From Robiginitalea biformata HTCC2501 (GTDB lineage: Bacteria; Bacteroidota; Bacteroidia; Flavobacteriales; Flavobacteriaceae): a DNA stretch of 64,000 nucleotides. The position numbers were made by a program, and so were the translations under genes. The notes under the pieces are model-generated. The model saw only the letters and a program-made list of their open reading frames with translations, did not search any database and was not told the origin of the DNA. Shown piece by piece: positions 26,073 to 35,178 of the stretch. The stretch lies in the NCBI RefSeq assembly GCF_000024125.1, contig NC_013222.1, positions 3,365,501 to 3,429,500 on the forward strand. The letters run 5' to 3'. Position 1 is the stretch's first letter, and each line of letters starts with the position of its first letter.

Positions 26073-27701
26073 ATGGCGAACGGATTTTTCAGAGTCCCCC
26101 CGGCGTATAACGAACCGGTAAAAAGCTACGCCCCCGGCTCCCCGGAACGGGAGGCAGTCCTTAAGCAATACGATGCGTACTACAACAGCAACAGAGATAT
26201 CCCGCTGACTATCGGCGGGGAGAAAGTGCGCACCGGCAACACCCGGCCGATTGCCCCGCCCCACGACCATCAACACCAGGTAGGCCAGTACCACCTGGCT
26301 TCCGAAAAAGAGGTGCGCCAGGCCATCGACACGGCCCTGGCCGCTCGCGCCTCCTGGGCGGCCCTCCCCTGGGAACAGCGGGCCTCGGTCTTTTTAAAAG
26401 CTGCCGAACTCATCGCCGGGCCCTACCGGGACCGGATCAATGCGGCAACCATGATGGCCCAGTCCAAAACCGTCCACCAGGCCGAGATTGACTCCGCCTG
26501 TGAGCTGATCGACTTTTTGCGTTTCAATGCGGAATTCATGAGCCAGATCTACCAGGAGCAACCGGAATCCTCCGAAGGGATCTGGAACCGGGTGGAATAC
26601 CGCCCGCTCGAAGGCTTTGTCTATGCAGTCACCCCGTTCAATTTCACGGCCATCGCCGGGAACCTGCCGGCCAGCGCGGCCATGATGGGGAACGTGGTGA
26701 TCTGGAAACCCAGCGACCACCAGGTGTTCTCCGCCCAGGTCATCGTGGATATCTTTGAGGAAGCCGGCCTGCCGGCCGGGGTGATCAACTGCATCTACGG
26801 CGACCCGGCCATGATCACGGACATCCTGCTCGCCCACCCGGAATTCTCCGGCATCCACTACACCGGGTCTACCGAAGTGTTCAAGGGCATCTGGAAAAAG
26901 ATCGGGGATAACATCAACACCTATAAAACCTATCCGCGCATCGTGGGTGAAACCGGGGGCAAGGATTTTATCATCGCCCACCCCACGGCCAACCCGCGCC
27001 AGGTGGCCACAGCCATCACACGCGGGGCGTTTGAGCTGCAGGGTCAAAAATGCAGCGCCGCTTCCCGGGTATACCTGCCCAAATCCATCGCAGACGACGT
27101 GCTGGAAGGGGTGAAAAAGGACCTTAAATCGATAAATAAACCCGGCTCGCCTGCCGACCTGAGCAACTTTGTGACGGCGGTAATTCACGAAGGGGCCTTT
27201 GACAAACTCGCCGGTTACATCGATCGGGCCAAATCCGACGAAGACGCGGAAATTATTGCCGGTGGCGGGTACGACAAATCGGTCGGGTATTTTGTGGAAC
27301 CCACGGTGATCCTCACCACGGACCCGCATTACGTGACCATGGAAACCGAACTCTTTGGCCCGGTGGTTACCGTTTACGTCTACGAGGACGCAGATTGGGA
27401 CACCACCCTGGAACTGGTAGACCAAACCTCGGAATACGCCCTGACCGGGGCCGTGATTTCCGGCGACCGCTATGCGATACAGCAGGCCACGCGGGTACTG
27501 GAGAATTGTGCGGGGAATTTCTACATCAACGACAAGCCCACAGGGGCCGTGGTGGGGCAACAGCCGTTTGGCGGTGCCCGGGCCTCCGGAACCAACGACA
27601 AGGCAGGTTCCGCCCAAAACCTGATGCGCTGGGTATCTCCCCGGCTGATCAAGGAGACCTTTGTGAGCCCGGAAGATTACCGCTACCCTTTCCTGGGGTA
27701 G
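26073..27701 (+). CDS. pruA: 1-pyrroline-5-carboxylate dehydrogenase
   Basis: 542 residues, as in other single-function P5C dehydrogenases. Oxidises glutamate gamma-semialdehyde to glutamate with NAD+, in proline catabolism. Aldehyde dehydrogenase motifs: TPFNFTAIAGNLP, IWKPSDHQ, GSTEVFKGIW, VGETGGKDF (catalytic Glu) and LQGQKCSAASRVY (catalytic Cys), then TELFGPVVTVYVY and FGGARASGTNDKAG. No proline dehydrogenase domain is fused. Own promoter and terminator. Confidence 0.96.
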   Translation: MANGFFRVPPAYNEPVKSYAPGSPEREAVLKQYDAYYNSNRDIPLTIGGEKVRTGNTRPIAPPHDHQHQVGQYHLASEKEVRQAIDTALAARASWAALPWEQRASVFLKAAELIAGPYRDRINAATMMAQSKTVHQAEIDSACELIDFLRFNAEFMSQIYQEQPESSEGIWNRVEYRPLEGFVYAVTPFNFTAIAGNLPASAAMMGNVVIWKPSDHQVFSAQVIVDIFEEAGLPAGVINCIYGDPAMITDILLAHPEFSGIHYTGSTEVFKGIWKKIGDNINTYKTYPRIVGETGGKDFIIAHPTANPRQVATAITRGAFELQGQKCSAASRVYLPKSIADDVLEGVKKDLKSINKPGSPADLSNFVTAVIHEGAFDKLAGYIDRAKSDEDAEIIAGGGYDKSVGYFVEPTVILTTDPHYVTMETELFGPVVTVYVYEDADWDTTLELVDQTSEYALTGAVISGDRYAIQQATRVLENCAGNFYINDKPTGAVVGQQPFGGARASGTNDKAGSAQNLMRWVSPRLIKETFVSPEDYRYPFLG

Positions 27702-27756
27702 TTCCCGGACAAGTATACGGTTGAATCCAGCCGCACATACTGACGCATAACAATGC

Positions 27757-27784
27757 AAAGCCCCGGTGTTCCGGGGCTTTTTTT
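27757..27784 (+). terminator. Terminator of pruA
   Basis: AAAGCCCCGG (27757-27766), TGTT loop and CCGGGGCTTT (27771-27780) followed by TTTT. Confidence 0.88.
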
Positions 27785-27804
27785 GGTATTTGGTTGCGCA
27801 ACCC

Positions 27805-27865
27805 GCAGGGTATGAGGTACTAGGACCTATTACCTGGACGTATTACCTGCAGGGTATGAGGTACT
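27805..27865. repeat. Two direct repeats in pruA-rsmG spacer
   Basis: GCAGGGTATGAGGTACT occurs at 27805-27821 and 27849-27865, 44 bp apart. Each is followed by a related GGAC, and a degenerate third start (ACCCGCTGGGT) follows near 27876. No coding or RNA structure explains it. Confidence 0.7.
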
Positions 27866-27985
27866 CGGACGCGCTACCCGCTGGGTTTGCGGAATTTGGA
27901 CAGGCCATCGCCCGGGACATACTTTCAATGTAAATTTAACGTTATTAATTTGTAAATTAATGTTTAACAAACGTACTTTTACACT

Positions 27986-28114
27986 ATGAAGTCCCAGATG
28001 CACATCCCTGAGAAAGAGGCAATAGCCAAAACGTGGGCCGAAAAGGTATTTGAGCGGATGCGTCATTACGCCAGGTGCTGCCGGCACACTTACCGCACGA
28101 TCCTGAATACCTGA
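27986..28114 (+). CDS. Possible 42-residue basic protein
   Basis: ATG at 27986 opens 42 codons (starts MKSQMHIPEKEAIAK, ends CCRHTYRTILNT). Upstream is a strongly AT-rich 60 nt with TACTTTTA, near the -7 consensus, ending just before the ATG. The product is basic with a Cys pair and a predicted helix. I recognise no homologue. The remainder of the 27702-28132 spacer holds only the terminator and repeats. It may be non-coding. Confidence 0.3.
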   Translation: MKSQMHIPEKEAIAKTWAEKVFERMRHYARCCRHTYRTILNT

Positions 28115-28132
28115 AACCCCCGGGAACCGGGC

Positions 28133-28771
28133 TTACCGGCACGCTGTTTCCGGCAGGTACACCACTTGCTTTGTTTCGAAAAACGGGTCCTGAAAATAAT
28201 CGGACAATGGATAGGTACGGGCCTGCGGGTACGGAGCCAGCTCCTCGGACAGGTCCCCGCCTTTCAGGTACAGGATGCCGTTGGCCAGCCCGCCGGGTTT
28301 CCCGCCCGGGCGCAGGCGGTCCCGGGTCCAGAGCACAAAGGTGGGCATGGCGGCTACCGCCCGGCTCACCACAAAATCGAACGAACCCTTCATCGCCTCC
28401 GCCCGGACCTGCCGGGCCGAAGCATTTTCCAGCCCGAGCCCCTCGATTACATCGTTGACAACCCGGATTTTCTTCCCGATGGCGTCTACCAGGGTAAACT
28501 GAACCTGCGGAAAAAGAATGGCCAGGGGGATTCCCGGGAACCCGCCGCCGGTACCCACGTCGAGCACCTCCGTCCCGGGCAGGAAGGAATGCACCCGGGC
28601 AATGCCCAGGGAATGCAGTACGTGGCGCAGGTAGAGCTCGTCGATATCCTTGCGGGAAACCACATTGATTTTCCGGTTCCAATCGGCGTATAAATCGCCG
28701 ATCCGGAGGAACTGGTCTTTCTGGGTATCGGATAAATTGGGAAAATTTTGGAAGACCGTTTCGGCTGTCAT
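28133..28771 (-). CDS. rsmG: 16S rRNA (guanine-527 N7) methyltransferase
   Basis: 212 residues. Methylates G527 of 16S rRNA with SAM. SAM motif VLDVGTGGGFPGIPLAILFP, then FTLVDAIGKKIRVVNDVIE and VVSRAVAAMPTFVLW are typical of RsmG/GidB. Divergent from the desaturase. Confidence 0.95.
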   Translation of the reverse strand: MTAETVFQNFPNLSDTQKDQFLRIGDLYADWNRKINVVSRKDIDELYLRHVLHSLGIARVHSFLPGTEVLDVGTGGGFPGIPLAILFPQVQFTLVDAIGKKIRVVNDVIEGLGLENASARQVRAEAMKGSFDFVVSRAVAAMPTFVLWTRDRLRPGGKPGGLANGILYLKGGDLSEELAPYPQARTYPLSDYFQDPFFETKQVVYLPETACR

Positions 28772-28774
28772 TGG

Positions 28775-28782
28775 TATCTTTG
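28775..28782 (+). promoter_or_regulatory. -7 promoter element of the desaturase
   Basis: TATCTTTG, an exact TAnnTTTG match, starts 4 nt upstream of the divergent rsmG start codon. The desaturase ATG at 28874 would have a leader of about 85 nt. Confidence 0.5.
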
Positions 28783-28873
28783 TACTTCGAATACAAATTT
28801 ACGATATTCACGGGCAGACCAAAACATGCGGTTTACCGTTATAATATCAATAGAAATCAAGGAGCCTCTACTC

Positions 28874-29977
28874 ATGTCTGAAAACGCCATTCGATTCTCC
28901 CGCACTGAATCCCCCCAATTTTTCCGAACGCTGAACAAGCGCGTAAACGCCTATTTTAAAGAAAACGGTTTGAAAAAAACCGGCAACTGGCAACTCTACC
29001 TGAAAACGGCCGTGATGTTTTCCCTCCTCCTGGCCCCGTATTTCCTGATCCTGACCCTCGGGCTGCCCACCTGGGCCAACCTGTTGCTCACCATGCTGAT
29101 GGGCGTGGGGATGGCCGGCGTGGGGATGAACGTCATGCACGACGGCAACCACGGCACCTATTCCTCCCGTAAATGGATCAACAAGCTCATGGGCGGCAGT
29201 ATTTACCTGCTGGCCGGGAACGTATACAACTGGCAGGTACAGCACAACGTCCTGCACCATACCTATACGAATATTCACGAGCACGACGAAGACCTGGAAG
29301 CCGGACGGATTCTGCGCTTTTCAAAACACGCCAAATGGCATCGGTTCCACCGGTTCCAGCACTATTATTCGGTCTTCCTCTACGGCCTGCTCACTTTTAA
29401 CTGGGCCATCACCACGGATTTTCAACAGATGTACCGCTACACCAAGCGCAAGCTCGCCTACGGCAAGTTTCCCAACCCGGTTCTGAACTGGAGCGTGCTG
29501 GTCATCACCAAGCTCATCTACCTGTTTATATGGATCGCCCTGCCGATCATCATCATGGACATCGCCTGGTGGAAAGTGGTCCTCGGCTTCTTTATCATGC
29601 ACTATGTGGCCGGTGTCATCCTCAGCGTGGTTTTCCAGCTGGCGCACGTGGTAGACCACGCGGACATGCCGCTGCCGGAAAAAGACGGCACCATGAAAAA
29701 CAGCTGGGCCATCCACCAGTTGCGCACCACCGTTAACTTTGGTACGCGCAACCGCATTGTCAACTGGTTTACGGGCGGGCTCAACCACCAGGTGGAGCAC
29801 CACATCTTCCCGAATATTTCCCACGTCCACTACACAAAAATTTCCAAAATTGTGAAACAGACGGCACGGGAGTTCAATTTGCCCTACAACGAATATAAAA
29901 CTACGCGAAAAGCTATAATTTCGCACTTCAGACACCTGCGGGAACTGGGGAAAAAACCCTCCCTGCAACTACAGTAA
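28874..29977 (+). CDS. Membrane fatty-acid desaturase
   Basis: 367 residues from the ATG at 28874; an upstream ATG at 28826 gives a poorer N-terminus. Three di-iron histidine boxes are present: HDGNHGTYSS, HNVLHHTYTN and NHQVEHHIFP. The Q/N-HxxHH form of the third box is typical of front-end acyl desaturases. Four or more membrane helices separate the boxes (FSLLLAPYFLILTLGLP, LIYLFIWIALPIIIMDIAW). There is no cytochrome b5 domain, so an external ferredoxin or b5-like donor is needed. Acyl regiospecificity is not readable. Confidence 0.92.
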   Translation: MSENAIRFSRTESPQFFRTLNKRVNAYFKENGLKKTGNWQLYLKTAVMFSLLLAPYFLILTLGLPTWANLLLTMLMGVGMAGVGMNVMHDGNHGTYSSRKWINKLMGGSIYLLAGNVYNWQVQHNVLHHTYTNIHEHDEDLEAGRILRFSKHAKWHRFHRFQHYYSVFLYGLLTFNWAITTDFQQMYRYTKRKLAYGKFPNPVLNWSVLVITKLIYLFIWIALPIIIMDIAWWKVVLGFFIMHYVAGVILSVVFQLAHVVDHADMPLPEKDGTMKNSWAIHQLRTTVNFGTRNRIVNWFTGGLNHQVEHHIFPNISHVHYTKISKIVKQTAREFNLPYNEYKTTRKAIISHFRHLRELGKKPSLQLQ

Positions 29978-29992
29978 ATACGCAGCAGACTT

Positions 29993-31180
29993 ATGAAGCA
30001 ATTTCTCTCCGACCGGATCAACAACATGGCCACGTCGGCCACCCTGGCTATGGCCGCAAAGGCCCGGGAACTGAGACAGGAAGGAAAAGACATCATCGGC
30101 CTGAGCCTTGGGGAACCCGATTTCAACATTCCGGAATTCATCCGGGAGGCGGCCAAAGAGGCCATCGACCAGAACTACAGCAGCTATTCTCCTGTAGACG
30201 GCTATGGCGATTTAAAACAGGCCATTTCCAGGAAATTTGCCCGGGACAACGGCCTCCAGTACGGCATCGACCAGATCGTAGTCTCCACGGGCGCCAAGCA
30301 GTCGCTTGCCAACGTGGCCATGGTAATGCTCAACGAGGGGGATGAAGTGATCCTCCCCGCCCCCTACTGGGTGAGTTATTCAGACATTGTAAAACTCGCA
30401 GGCGGCGTGCCGGTGGAAGTCCCCACCAGTATCGACACGGATTTCAAGATGACCCCGGACCAACTGCGGGAGGCGATTACGCCCCGGACCAAAATGATCT
30501 GGTACAGCTCGCCCTGCAACCCGAGCGGCTCCGTATACAGCAAACCCGAACTGGAAGGCCTCGCTGCCGTATTGCGGGAACACCCCGGGATCTTTGTGGT
30601 GTCCGACGAGATTTACGAACACATCAATTTCCGGGAAGGCCATGTGAGCATGGCCGGCCTGGAGGGTATGTACGACCGCACGATTACCGTAAACGGGGTT
30701 TCCAAAGCCTACGCGATGACCGGTTGGCGGATTGGCTTTATCGGGGCGCCGGCATGGGTGGCCAAGGCCTGTACGAAATTCCAGGGGCAGATCACCAGCG
30801 GGGCAAACGCCATCGCCCAGCGGGCAACCATTGCCGCCCTGGATGCCCCCATTGAGAAGATCCGGTACATGATCGATAAATTCCACGAGCGGCGGGACCT
30901 GATCCTGGAATTGCTCGGGGAAATCCCCGGGTTCAACCTGAACGTGCCGGAAGGGGCCTTCTACGTATTCCCGGACATATCATCGTATTTCGGGAAAACC
31001 CTGGGCGGGAAAACAATTGCCAACGCCTCGGATTTTGCCCTCTACCTGCTCGAAGCAGCCGGGGTGGCAACCGTAACCGGCGAGGCCTTCGGCAACCCGA
31101 ACTGCATCCGCATTTCCTATGCGGCTTCCGAGGAGGAGATCCGGGAAGCGGTGCGCAGGATGCAGGAAGCCCTGGCTTAG
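29993..31180 (+). CDS. Class I aspartate/aromatic-type aminotransferase
   Basis: 395 residues. PLP-dependent fold type I: LGEPDFNIPEFI, YSPVDGYGDLKQAI, STGAKQSLANV, APYWVSYSDIVKLAGG, WYSSPCNPSGSVYS, VSDEIYEHI and the PLP lysine in GVSKAYAMTGWRIGF. The Ia aspartate aminotransferase family of Thermus-type enzymes matches best. It begins 15 nt after the desaturase. Aspartate as substrate is likely but not proven. Confidence 0.9.
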   Translation: MKQFLSDRINNMATSATLAMAAKARELRQEGKDIIGLSLGEPDFNIPEFIREAAKEAIDQNYSSYSPVDGYGDLKQAISRKFARDNGLQYGIDQIVVSTGAKQSLANVAMVMLNEGDEVILPAPYWVSYSDIVKLAGGVPVEVPTSIDTDFKMTPDQLREAITPRTKMIWYSSPCNPSGSVYSKPELEGLAAVLREHPGIFVVSDEIYEHINFREGHVSMAGLEGMYDRTITVNGVSKAYAMTGWRIGFIGAPAWVAKACTKFQGQITSGANAIAQRATIAALDAPIEKIRYMIDKFHERRDLILELLGEIPGFNLNVPEGAFYVFPDISSYFGKTLGGKTIANASDFALYLLEAAGVATVTGEAFGNPNCIRISYAASEEEIREAVRRMQEALA

Positions 31181-31413
31181 GGAATCTTCTGCTCAGGCAT
31201 CCCTCCGGGCGTCTTTCGCAAAACACAGCAGCGCTACGTTCAGGAAAGACATCCATAAGAGCGGAGAAATGGGCCAAAAAATGCAACTTCCAGCTTCAGC
31301 AAAACGCGTAAGCCCCGGGAGCGAGGTGGCCAAACCCCGTTGACACGGAAAGAAACTCCGGATAGATCGGCTTCCGGCCCAACGGACCGGGACGACCAGA
31401 CCCCGCACCTACA

Positions 31414-32904
31414 TCAGGTTCGCTTCCAGAAGTAAGGTGTCAGCAGGATCAGGACGGTAAACAACTCGAGCCTCCCTGCCAACATCAGAAAGCCGCACCA
31501 CCATTTCCCGAGCGCCGGCAAACCGTTGAAGTTGCTCAGGGGGTGCAGCGAGCCAAAGGCCGGGCCCACATTCCCCAGGGAAGAAGCCGCCCCCCCGATG
31601 GCGGATACAAAATCCAGGCCGAGCAGGCTTAAAACAAGCGCGCCGATGATAAACAGGAGCATATAGAGGACAAAGAAGGCGATGATGTTGTAGACAATGT
31701 GTTCGGTCACCGTCTTGTCGTTGTACCGCACGGGGATGATGGCGCTCGGGTGGAGCGTCCGCTTGAACTCGAGCAAGCCGTTTTTGATGATCAGGATATG
31801 CCGCATGATCTTGATGCCCCCGGCCGTGGAGCCTGCGGACCCCCCGGCAAACATCAACCCGAAAAAGAACACCGTCAGGAAGGGCGTCCAGTTGGTAAAA
31901 TCGGCGGTGACAAACCCCGTGGTGGTCACTACGGCCACTACCTGGAAAAGCCCATGGCGGAAGGCGCTTTCCCCGGCACCCCAGACCATCGGGTGGTACT
32001 CCGACTCGGGCACGTCGGCCCGGAAATAAATCACCAGGGCCGCCATGATGGCAAACACCACAACCATCAGGCCGAATACCTTGAATTCCTCGTCCCGCAA
32101 AACCTTCTGCACCCTGCCCTTAAAGGCAAAATAACTCAACACGAAATTGGACCCTGCCAAAAACATGAAGACAATGATGATATACTGGATGAGCGGCTGG
32201 CTGTTCCAATAGGCGATACTGGCATTTTTGGTGGAAAACCCGCCGGTTGAAAGCGTGGCCAGGGCGTGGTTGATGGCGTCGAAAAAGGACATCCCGGCCA
32301 GGCGGAGCAACAGCGTTTCCGCCAGGGTATACCCCACATAGATCAGCCAGAGCCGTTTGGCGGTATCCGTAATCCGCGGGTGGAGCTTATCTCCCGTGGG
32401 CCCGGGCGCCTCGGCGGCAAAGAGTTGCATCCCCCCGATACCCAGCAGCGGCAGGATCGCAATGGCCAGGACGATGATCCCCATGCCCCCGATCCAATGC
32501 GTCAGGCTTCGCCAGAAGAGGATGCCCTCGGGCAGGCGTTCAATGTCGTCCAGGATGGAGGCCCCGGTAGTTGTATAGCCCGAAATCGTTTCGAAAAACG
32601 CATTGGTGACATCCGGGATCGCCCCCGAAAAGAGGTACGGCAACACGCCGGAGACGGACATCACGATCCACCCGAAGGTCACGATGATATACCCCTCCTT
32701 CCGTTTAACTTCCTTTTTATGGCCGCGCGTAAAGTACATGGCCACCGTGCCCGCAAAGAGCGTGGTGATGGCAGCCAGGGAAATCTGGTAGGTGACCCCG
32801 TCCTGGTAAATCCCGCTCACCAGGGCCGCCAGCAGCATGAACCCGCCGTTGAAAAGCAGGAGCAACCCCATCAGGTGCAGAATAATCCGCGTGTTCAGGG
32901 ACAT
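31414..32904 (-). CDS. trkH: TrkH-type potassium uptake channel subunit
   Basis: 496 residues with about ten membrane helices in four M1-P-M2 repeats. Filter-like segments include SGYTTTGASILDD, STGGFSTKNAS and TTTGFVTADFTNW, with AGGSAGSTAGGIKI at the gating loop. Works with TrkA, encoded 1 nt upstream. Confidence 0.95.
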   Translation of the reverse strand: MSLNTRIILHLMGLLLLFNGGFMLLAALVSGIYQDGVTYQISLAAITTLFAGTVAMYFTRGHKKEVKRKEGYIIVTFGWIVMSVSGVLPYLFSGAIPDVTNAFFETISGYTTTGASILDDIERLPEGILFWRSLTHWIGGMGIIVLAIAILPLLGIGGMQLFAAEAPGPTGDKLHPRITDTAKRLWLIYVGYTLAETLLLRLAGMSFFDAINHALATLSTGGFSTKNASIAYWNSQPLIQYIIIVFMFLAGSNFVLSYFAFKGRVQKVLRDEEFKVFGLMVVVFAIMAALVIYFRADVPESEYHPMVWGAGESAFRHGLFQVVAVVTTTGFVTADFTNWTPFLTVFFFGLMFAGGSAGSTAGGIKIMRHILIIKNGLLEFKRTLHPSAIIPVRYNDKTVTEHIVYNIIAFFVLYMLLFIIGALVLSLLGLDFVSAIGGAASSLGNVGPAFGSLHPLSNFNGLPALGKWWCGFLMLAGRLELFTVLILLTPYFWKRT

Positions 32905-32905
32905 A

Positions 32906-34255
32906 TCACAGGAATAGTTTTTCTACTTTGGGGATGGCACTCGGCAGGCAGCAAACCACAACCCGGTCGCCCTGCCGGATCCGGAAATCCCCCAGGGCGA
33001 TAATCCCCTCCCCGGAGCGGATCACCCCACCGATGATGGCCTCCCGCGGAAAATCGAGTTCCTTGATCAATTCGCCGTTGACCTCCGAGGTCTCGTTCAC
33101 CACGAATTCCAGGATTTCCGCATTCAGGTTGTTCAGCCGGGTAAGGGCCACCACCTCCCCCTTCCGGATGTGGCGGAAAATATTGTTGGCCGCCAGCAGT
33201 TTCTTGTTGATAAGCGTATCCACGCCGATGGAATGGGATAGCTGGAAGTAATCCATATTCTCCACCAGCGCGATGGTCTTTTTGATGTTCTTGGACTTGG
33301 CCACCAGGCAGCTCATGATATTGGTCTCCGAATTCCCGGTGACCGCGATAAACGCATCCATGGATTCGAGCGACTCCTCCTCGAGCAGCTCCACATTCCG
33401 GCAATCCCCGTTGATGACCAGGGCGTTTGGCAGCAAATCCGCAATATCGAAAGCCTTGGTTTTGTCCTGCTCTATGAGCTTTACGTTGAATCGTTTCTCG
33501 CAGAGGTCGCGCGCCGCTTTGACCCCCACCTTGCTCCCGCCCAAAACCATGACGTTGCGGATCTCCTCCTTCTTTTTCCCGGTGAGCTTGTAGAGTTCGT
33601 CCACCCCTTTGCGGTCCGTGATAAAGTACACCTGGTCCTCTTCCCGGAATTCGGTGTCCCCCCGGGGGATCAGCGTATACTGGGTCCCACGCCGCTGCAG
33701 GGCGATGGGCATAAAATGCAGTTCGGGAAAGACCCGGGCAGCCTCCTTCACCATTTTTCCGATAAAAGGCGCCCCCCTGGGCAGGGATACCCCCACCATG
33801 ATCAGCAGGCCCTCCTCAAACTCGTACGTGTCGTTAAAGGCGGACTGGTTCAGGAGTAGCTGAATCTCCGCAGCCGCCAGCTCTTCGGGCGATATCAGCT
33901 CGTCTATCCCCAGTTCCGTGAAGGCGATCTCGTCCCGGTACTCGACGAATTCCGTATTGGAGATCCGCGCAATGGTTCGCTTGGAACCGAGTTGCTTGGC
34001 CAGCATGCAGAGGGTAATATTCGTGGTTTCCGATGCGGTGACGCCGATCACCAGGTCCGAATGGTCCACATGGGCCTCCTTCAGGACGCTGATACTGGTC
34101 GCATCCCCTTTGAGGACACGGATATCCAGGTGGCCTTCCGCATAGGAAAGGCTTTCCTTGTTCGTATCGATCAGCGTGATGTCCTGGGATTCGTAAGAAA
34201 GTAATTTCGCGAGATGGAAGCCTACCTCTCCTGCTCCTGCAATAATGATCTTCAT
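32906..34255 (-). CDS. trkA: Trk system peripheral K+ regulator TrkA
   Basis: 449 residues, a tandem of RCK-N/RCK-C domains. The first NAD motif is IIIAGAGEVGFHLAKLL, the second VMVLGGSKVGVKAARDL. Cytoplasmic ring subunit gating TrkH. The pair is a two-gene operon, divergent from ubiE with a 190-nt spacer. Confidence 0.95.
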   Translation of the reverse strand: MKIIIAGAGEVGFHLAKLLSYESQDITLIDTNKESLSYAEGHLDIRVLKGDATSISVLKEAHVDHSDLVIGVTASETTNITLCMLAKQLGSKRTIARISNTEFVEYRDEIAFTELGIDELISPEELAAAEIQLLLNQSAFNDTYEFEEGLLIMVGVSLPRGAPFIGKMVKEAARVFPELHFMPIALQRRGTQYTLIPRGDTEFREEDQVYFITDRKGVDELYKLTGKKKEEIRNVMVLGGSKVGVKAARDLCEKRFNVKLIEQDKTKAFDIADLLPNALVINGDCRNVELLEEESLESMDAFIAVTGNSETNIMSCLVAKSKNIKKTIALVENMDYFQLSHSIGVDTLINKKLLAANNIFRHIRKGEVVALTRLNNLNAEILEFVVNETSEVNGELIKELDFPREAIIGGVIRSGEGIIALGDFRIRQGDRVVVCCLPSAIPKVEKLFL

Positions 34256-34418
34256 TCAGTATAAATTGATACGGGTAGCTGGCTGTCCGCCGGTCCGCGG
34301 CATGCGGAAGTCCGCCCGGCAAAAGTACGCAATTTTATCATTCTCACCGATACAGGCGGGAATCGTCCCCCGGTTTTCGGAGGCCTTTCCAGCCTGCTGC
34401 CAAGCCGGTGCATTGTCG

Positions 34419-34426
34419 TATCTTTG
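34419..34426 (+). promoter_or_regulatory. -7 promoter element of ubiE-porT
   Basis: TATCTTTG, 19 nt before the ATG at 34446. Confidence 0.55.
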
Positions 34427-34445
34427 CGCGCAAAAGAGCACCCGA

Positions 34446-35174
34446 ATGGCAAAGGAAATCCTCCCGTACGACGATTCCGGGGAGAGTAAAAAGCAGCAGG
34501 TCCGAAACATGTTCGATACGATTTCGGACAAATACGACGGGCTGAACCGCGTGATCAGCCTGGGTATCGACCGGCGCTGGCGCAAACGTCTGGTGGGGCT
34601 GGTGGTCGATAAAAACCCCGGATCCGTCCTGGACATTGCCACGGGTACCGGCGACCTGGCCCTGTCCCTGGCCCAAGCGGGGGTCAAAGAGGTAGTTGGC
34701 CTGGACCTGGCGCCCGGCATGCTCGAAGTAGGACGCAGGAAGGTCCGGGATTCCGGACTGGACGGCCAAATCGAGATGGTGCTAGGCGACAGCGAAGCCC
34801 TGGAGTTCCCGGACAACCGGTTCGATGCGGTGACAGTGGCCTTCGGGGTGCGCAATTTCGAGGACCTGGAAAAAGGCCTGACGGAGATTTACCGGGTGCT
34901 GCGGCCCGGGGGTACCCTGGCCGTTCTGGAAACCTCCGTCCCGGAGAAGCAGCCGTTCCGCTGGGGCTATAATATCTACTGCCGGCACTTCCTGCCGCGG
35001 GTGGGCCGATGGTTCTCCAAAGACCCGTCGGCGTACAGCTACCTGTCCCGGTCGGCGGCCGCATTCCCCCACGGGGAACGGTTCAACAATATTTTGGGGA
35101 AAATCGGGTTTATAGCTATGGAACACCGGCCCCAGACGTTCGGGGCAGCCGCCATTTATACGGCAACAAAATAA
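34446..35174 (+). CDS. ubiE: Demethylmenaquinone/2-polyprenyl-benzoquinol methyltransferase
   Basis: 242 residues starting at the ATG at 34446; longer frames run into the promoter. C-methylates the quinone ring, in flavobacteria the last step to menaquinone (menG). Motifs: MFDTISDKYDGLNRVISLGI, DIATGTGDLAL, GLDLAPGML and VAFGVRNFEDLEKGLTEIYR. porT starts 4 nt later. Confidence 0.95.
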   Translation: MAKEILPYDDSGESKKQQVRNMFDTISDKYDGLNRVISLGIDRRWRKRLVGLVVDKNPGSVLDIATGTGDLALSLAQAGVKEVVGLDLAPGMLEVGRRKVRDSGLDGQIEMVLGDSEALEFPDNRFDAVTVAFGVRNFEDLEKGLTEIYRVLRPGGTLAVLETSVPEKQPFRWGYNIYCRHFLPRVGRWFSKDPSAYSYLSRSAAAFPHGERFNNILGKIGFIAMEHRPQTFGAAAIYTATK

Positions 35175-35178
35175 ATGT

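Noticed and set aside
26394..27758. 454-codon minus-strand open frame over pruA
   Set aside because: Antisense to a complete aldehyde dehydrogenase with its catalytic residues.
31193..31408. 71-codon minus-strand frame just after trkH, with a hydrophobic stretch
   Set aside because: It follows trkH by only 5 nt and has a hydrophobic end, but no family resemblance or start signal; chance is likely in GC-rich DNA.
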